Shown here: one piece after another, positions 6,208 to 8,183 of the stretch
Layout of the letters: each line of letters opens with the position of its first letter
Numbering within the stretch: the stretch's first letter is position 1
DNA from: Planctomycetota bacterium
GTDB lineage: Bacteria; Planctomycetota; Planctomycetia; Isosphaerales; Isosphaeraceae
Assembly: GCA_021778575.1 (NCBI GenBank)
Contig: JAJYCH010000072.1
Coordinates: forward strand, 1 to 8,183
Direction: 5' to 3'
Length of the DNA: 8,183 bases
The notes under the pieces: generated by a model
Databases searched by the model: none
Told to the model about the DNA's origin: nothing
The model's input: the letters and a program-made list of their open reading frames with translations, nothing else
Position numbers and translations under genes: made by a program

Positions 6208-6248
6208 CGAGGACCGGAATCCGAGCCATCCCCGAGAGGCGTCCCGCC

Positions 6249-7652
6249 TTGACCCTCGCCACGACCGTCAAGACCGAGCGGTTTACCTTCGACAGCCTCG
6301 CCGAGGTCTTCGCCAAGGCCAACGAGGAGAAGTCCGGCGACCGCCTGGCCGGGATCGCCGCGCGGTCGGAACGGGAGCGAGTGGCCGCCAAGCGAGTCCT
6401 GGCCGACCTGACTCTCGCCGAGGTTGTTGCCGATCCGTTGATCGACCCCGCCATCGACGACGTCTCGCGGCTGATCCTCGCCACCCATGACCGATCGGCG
6501 TTCCGAGAGATCGCCGGCTTGACCCTGGGTGAGTTCCGCGAGGTCCTGCTCGACGACTCGGTCGGCGAGGTCCGGCTCCGGTCGCTCCACCGGGCGATCA
6601 CTCCCGAGATCGCCGCCGGGGTCGCCAAGCTGATGAGCAACAAGGACCTGGCAATCGTCGGGTCGAAGGTCCGGACCGTCACCCGCTGCCGGAACACGAT
6701 GGGGGGCGCGGGCGTTCTGGGCTCACGGGTCCAGCCCAACCATCCCAGCGACGACCTCGGCGGTATCCTGCTCTCGGCGCTCGACGGCCTGCTGTTCGGC
6801 TGCGGCGACGCCGTGATCGGCGTCAATCCGGCGGCCGAATCGGTCGCGGTCACCGGGGCGATCCTCCGGGCGCTGGGCCGGCTGATCGACACGTTCGCGA
6901 TCCCGACTCAAGCCTGTTGCCTGGCTCATATCAGCACGCAGTTGGCCGCTCTGGATCAAGGAGCGCCGATCGATCTGCTGTTCCAGTCGATCGCCGGGAC
7001 CGAGGCGGCCAACGCCAGCTTCGGGACCAGCCTGGCGCTGCTGGCCGAAGGGCGGGAACGGGTTCTCGAACATCACCGAGGCCGCGACGTCGCCTGGGTG
7101 GGCGACCAGTGCATGTACTTCGAGACAGGGCAGGGGAGTGCTCTCTCGGCCGGAGCCCATCACGGCGTTGACCAGTTGACCCTCGAAGCCCGAGCCTACG
7201 GCGTGGCCCGAGCGTTCGACCCGTTCATCGTCAACAGCGTGGTCGGGTTCATCGGTCCCGAATACCTGGCCGACGAGCGCCAGATCACCCGGGCGGGGCT
7301 CGAAGATCACTTCATGGGCAAGCTCCTCGGCCTGCCGATGGGGTGCGACGTCTGCTACACCAACCACGCCGACGCCGACCAGAACTCGGCCGATAACCTG
7401 CTGATCCTGCTCACCGCCGCCGGCTGTAACTTCGTCATCGGCGTCCCCTGCGCGGGGGATGTGATGCTCAACCACCAATCGGTAAGCTATCACGATATCG
7501 CCGGGGTCAAGACCCTGTTCGGCCGGTCGGCCGCTCCCGAATTCCAGGAGTGGCTCGAACGCCGGGGGATGATCCAGGGTCGAGGGTTGCCCTCGGTCGA
7601 CGGCCCGGCCCGTCGCGAGCTGGTCCAGGCGATCGGGCCGCTGCTGCTGTAG
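6249..7652 (+). CDS. eutB: Ethanolamine ammonia-lyase large subunit (EutB)
   Basis: 467 residues with a TTG start (6249), GAGAGG 9 nt upstream. The N-terminus (FTFDSLAEVFAKANEEKSGD) lines up with E. coli EutB, which supports this start. With EutC it forms the adenosylcobalamin-dependent lyase that turns ethanolamine into acetaldehyde and ammonia by a radical mechanism. The TIM barrel carries the known substrate-binding residues: Arg160 and Gln162 in GSRVQPN, Asn193 in VIGVNP, Glu252 in QSIAGTE, Glu292 in FETGQGSALSAG, and Asp367 in PMGCDVCYTNHADADQN. GFIGPEYL (333-340) and RAGLEDHFMGKL (348-359) are also conserved. Length is slightly above the E. coli 453. Nothing is missing, so the enzyme should be active. 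It is followed by eutC after a 100-bp gap filled by an inverted REP pair, whose GTAG foot contains its TAG stop codon. Confidence 0.98.
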   Translation: MTLATTVKTERFTFDSLAEVFAKANEEKSGDRLAGIAARSERERVAAKRVLADLTLAEVVADPLIDPAIDDVSRLILATHDRSAFREIAGLTLGEFREVLLDDSVGEVRLRSLHRAITPEIAAGVAKLMSNKDLAIVGSKVRTVTRCRNTMGGAGVLGSRVQPNHPSDDLGGILLSALDGLLFGCGDAVIGVNPAAESVAVTGAILRALGRLIDTFAIPTQACCLAHISTQLAALDQGAPIDLLFQSIAGTEAANASFGTSLALLAEGRERVLEHHRGRDVAWVGDQCMYFETGQGSALSAGAHHGVDQLTLEARAYGVARAFDPFIVNSVVGFIGPEYLADERQITRAGLEDHFMGKLLGLPMGCDVCYTNHADADQNSADNLLILLTAAGCNFVIGVPCAGDVMLNHQSVSYHDIAGVKTLFGRSAAPEFQEWLERRGMIQGRGLPSVDGPARRELVQAIGPLLL

Positions 7653-7669
7653 GGTCCGCTCCGCGGACC
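7649..7669 (+). repeat. REP-like unit, left copy
   Basis: A GTAG foot (7649-7652) is followed by GGTCCGC, a TCC loop and GCGGACC, a perfect 7-bp hairpin. A GTAG-type tetranucleotide 5' of a hairpin is the signature of REPs recognised by RAYT proteins. The TAG of the foot is the eutB stop codon. Confidence 0.72.
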
Positions 7670-7716
7670 ATGGTTTGATTCGCGAATCGATATGAGATTG
7701 GTTTGGACGCATGACC

Positions 7717-7737
7717 GGTCCGCACAGCGGACCCTAC
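7717..7737 (-). repeat. REP-like unit, right copy (inverted)
   Basis: On the minus strand GTAG (7737-7734) precedes GGTCCGC, a TGT loop and GCGGACC. It is identical to the left copy except for two loop bases. Its foot ends next to the AGGGA ribosome binding site (7738-7742) of eutC. Confidence 0.72.
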
Positions 7738-7752
7738 AGGGACCGCTGAACC

Positions 7753-8183
7753 ATGGACGACCCCTTGCCAGACCTGATCGACCTGGTTCGAGCCCGGACT
7801 CCCGCCCGGTTGCTGGTCGGTCGATCGGGAAGTTCTTATCGGACCGGAACCCAGCTCGAACTCCGCGCAGACCACGCCGACGCGATGGATGCCGTCCGCT
7901 CGGAGATGGACCTGGAGAAGGACTTGGGCCGGGATTTCCTGCTCCGCTGGAAGATCTTTCTGGCCCGATCGCAAGCGAGCAGTAAGGCGGAATATCTTCT
8001 CAGGCCCGACCTCGGCCGTCTGCTCAAGCCGGACTCCACCGAGGATATCCGCTCGCTCTGTCCGCCAGGCGTAGACCTCCAGATCGTCATCGGCGACGGA
8101 CTCTCACCCGCTGCCGTGGCCGCGCAAGTCCCTCGGCTCTTGCCGATGCTCGAAGCGGACGCAAAGGCCCGGGGCTGGTCGAT
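7753..8183 (+). CDS. eutC: Ethanolamine ammonia-lyase small subunit (EutC), N-terminal part (cut by window edge)
   Basis: 143 complete codons are visible from ATG 7753, preceded by AGGGA at 10 nt. An in-frame TGA at 7747-7749 rules out a longer N-terminus. EutC is the small subunit that completes the cobalamin-binding site of the EutB-EutC lyase. Family landmarks are ARTPARLLVGRSGSSYRT (14-31), ADHADAMDAV (39-48), YLLRPDLGRLL (80-90) and VDLQIVIGDGLSPAAV (106-121). These match E. coli EutC segments around VCTGRAG, ADHSRSKDTV, LTRPDMGRRL and VQVVISDGLS. The cobalamin-contacting C-terminal half lies outside the window. The core begins near residue 14, about 55 residues earlier than in E. coli, so the enterobacterial microcompartment-targeting extension is absent. 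It should be translated from the eutB transcript. Confidence 0.96.
   Translation, partial: MDDPLPDLIDLVRARTPARLLVGRSGSSYRTGTQLELRADHADAMDAVRSEMDLEKDLGRDFLLRWKIFLARSQASSKAEYLLRPDLGRLLKPDSTEDIRSLCPPGVDLQIVIGDGLSPAAVAAQVPRLLPMLEADAKARGWS

Larger units (their letters stand above)
7647..7739. repeat. BIME-like element: inverted pair of REP-like units between eutB and eutC
   Basis: The outer arms CTGTAGGGTCCGCT (7647-7660) and AGCGGACCCTACAG (7726-7739) are perfect 14-bp inverted repeats. The inner arms GCGGACC (7663-7669) and GGTCCGC (7717-7723) add 7 bp across a 2x2 mismatch. The element can fold either as one 21-bp stem or as two separate 7-bp hairpins. The 47-nt centre holds the perfect palindrome GATTCGCGAATC (7677-7688). 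The architecture matches bacterial interspersed mosaic elements made of two inverted REPs, which are mobilised by RAYT (TnpA-REP) Y1 transposases. No such transposase is in the window. Confidence 0.8.

Noticed and set aside
6170..6215. Sigma-54 promoter or cobalamin riboswitch upstream of eutB
   Set aside because: TGGCGTG near 6179 resembles the -24 element, but no TTGC-type -12 element follows, and no B12-box-like sequence is seen in the 195-bp leader.
6054..6590. Upstream extension of the minus-strand membrane-protein frame
   Set aside because: It lies opposite eutB, is Gly/Asp/Arg-rich and has no hydrophobic patterning; the real protein starts at the GTG at 6053 just before the transmembrane segment.
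6723..7712. 329-codon minus-strand open frame
   Set aside because: It is an antisense shadow of eutB, whose active-site residues are all present on the plus strand.

Overview
The window reads as chromosomal DNA of a high-G+C Gram-negative bacterium, most likely a planctomycete of the Isosphaeraceae type. That placement is an inference. It rests on the mix of a secreted sialate O-acetylesterase, a Gfo/Idh/MocA oxidoreductase next to a lipid A acyltransferase, many short exported proteins of unknown function, GTG/TTG starts and loosely packed genes. No rRNA, tRNA, CRISPR array, transposase or phage gene is visible.

Layout. Positions 1-2964 hold four minus-strand genes: the N-terminal part of a sialate O-acetylesterase (runs off the left edge), a membrane-anchored alpha/beta hydrolase, and two exported proteins of unknown function. 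The last of these is cysteine-rich and clearly lower in G+C than the rest. A good intrinsic terminator (1716-1745) closes the two-gene unit 2964->1775. About 700 bp without a convincing gene follows (2965-3662). On the plus strand come a Gfo/Idh/MocA oxidoreductase (3663-4709) and LpxA (4828-5649), the first acyltransferase of lipid A synthesis. Converging on lpxA is a small minus-strand membrane protein (5664-6053). Divergent from that is eutB (6249-7652) followed by eutC (from 7753, cut by the right edge). These are the large and small subunits of adenosylcobalamin-dependent ethanolamine ammonia-lyase.

How the genes work together. EutB and EutC form one enzyme that splits ethanolamine into acetaldehyde and ammonia. 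EutC lacks the N-terminal extension that targets the enterobacterial subunit to microcompartments, so a cytosolic pathway is likely. The oxidoreductase-lpxA pair recalls the gnnA-lpxA arrangement in bacteria that make a 3-amino form of UDP-GlcNAc for amide-linked lipid A. That is a hypothesis; no gnnB aminotransferase is in view.

The most striking non-coding structure is between eutB and eutC. Two inverted REP-like units, each a GTAG foot plus a 7-bp hairpin, form a BIME-like element. It supplies the eutB stop codon and ends at the eutC ribosome binding site.
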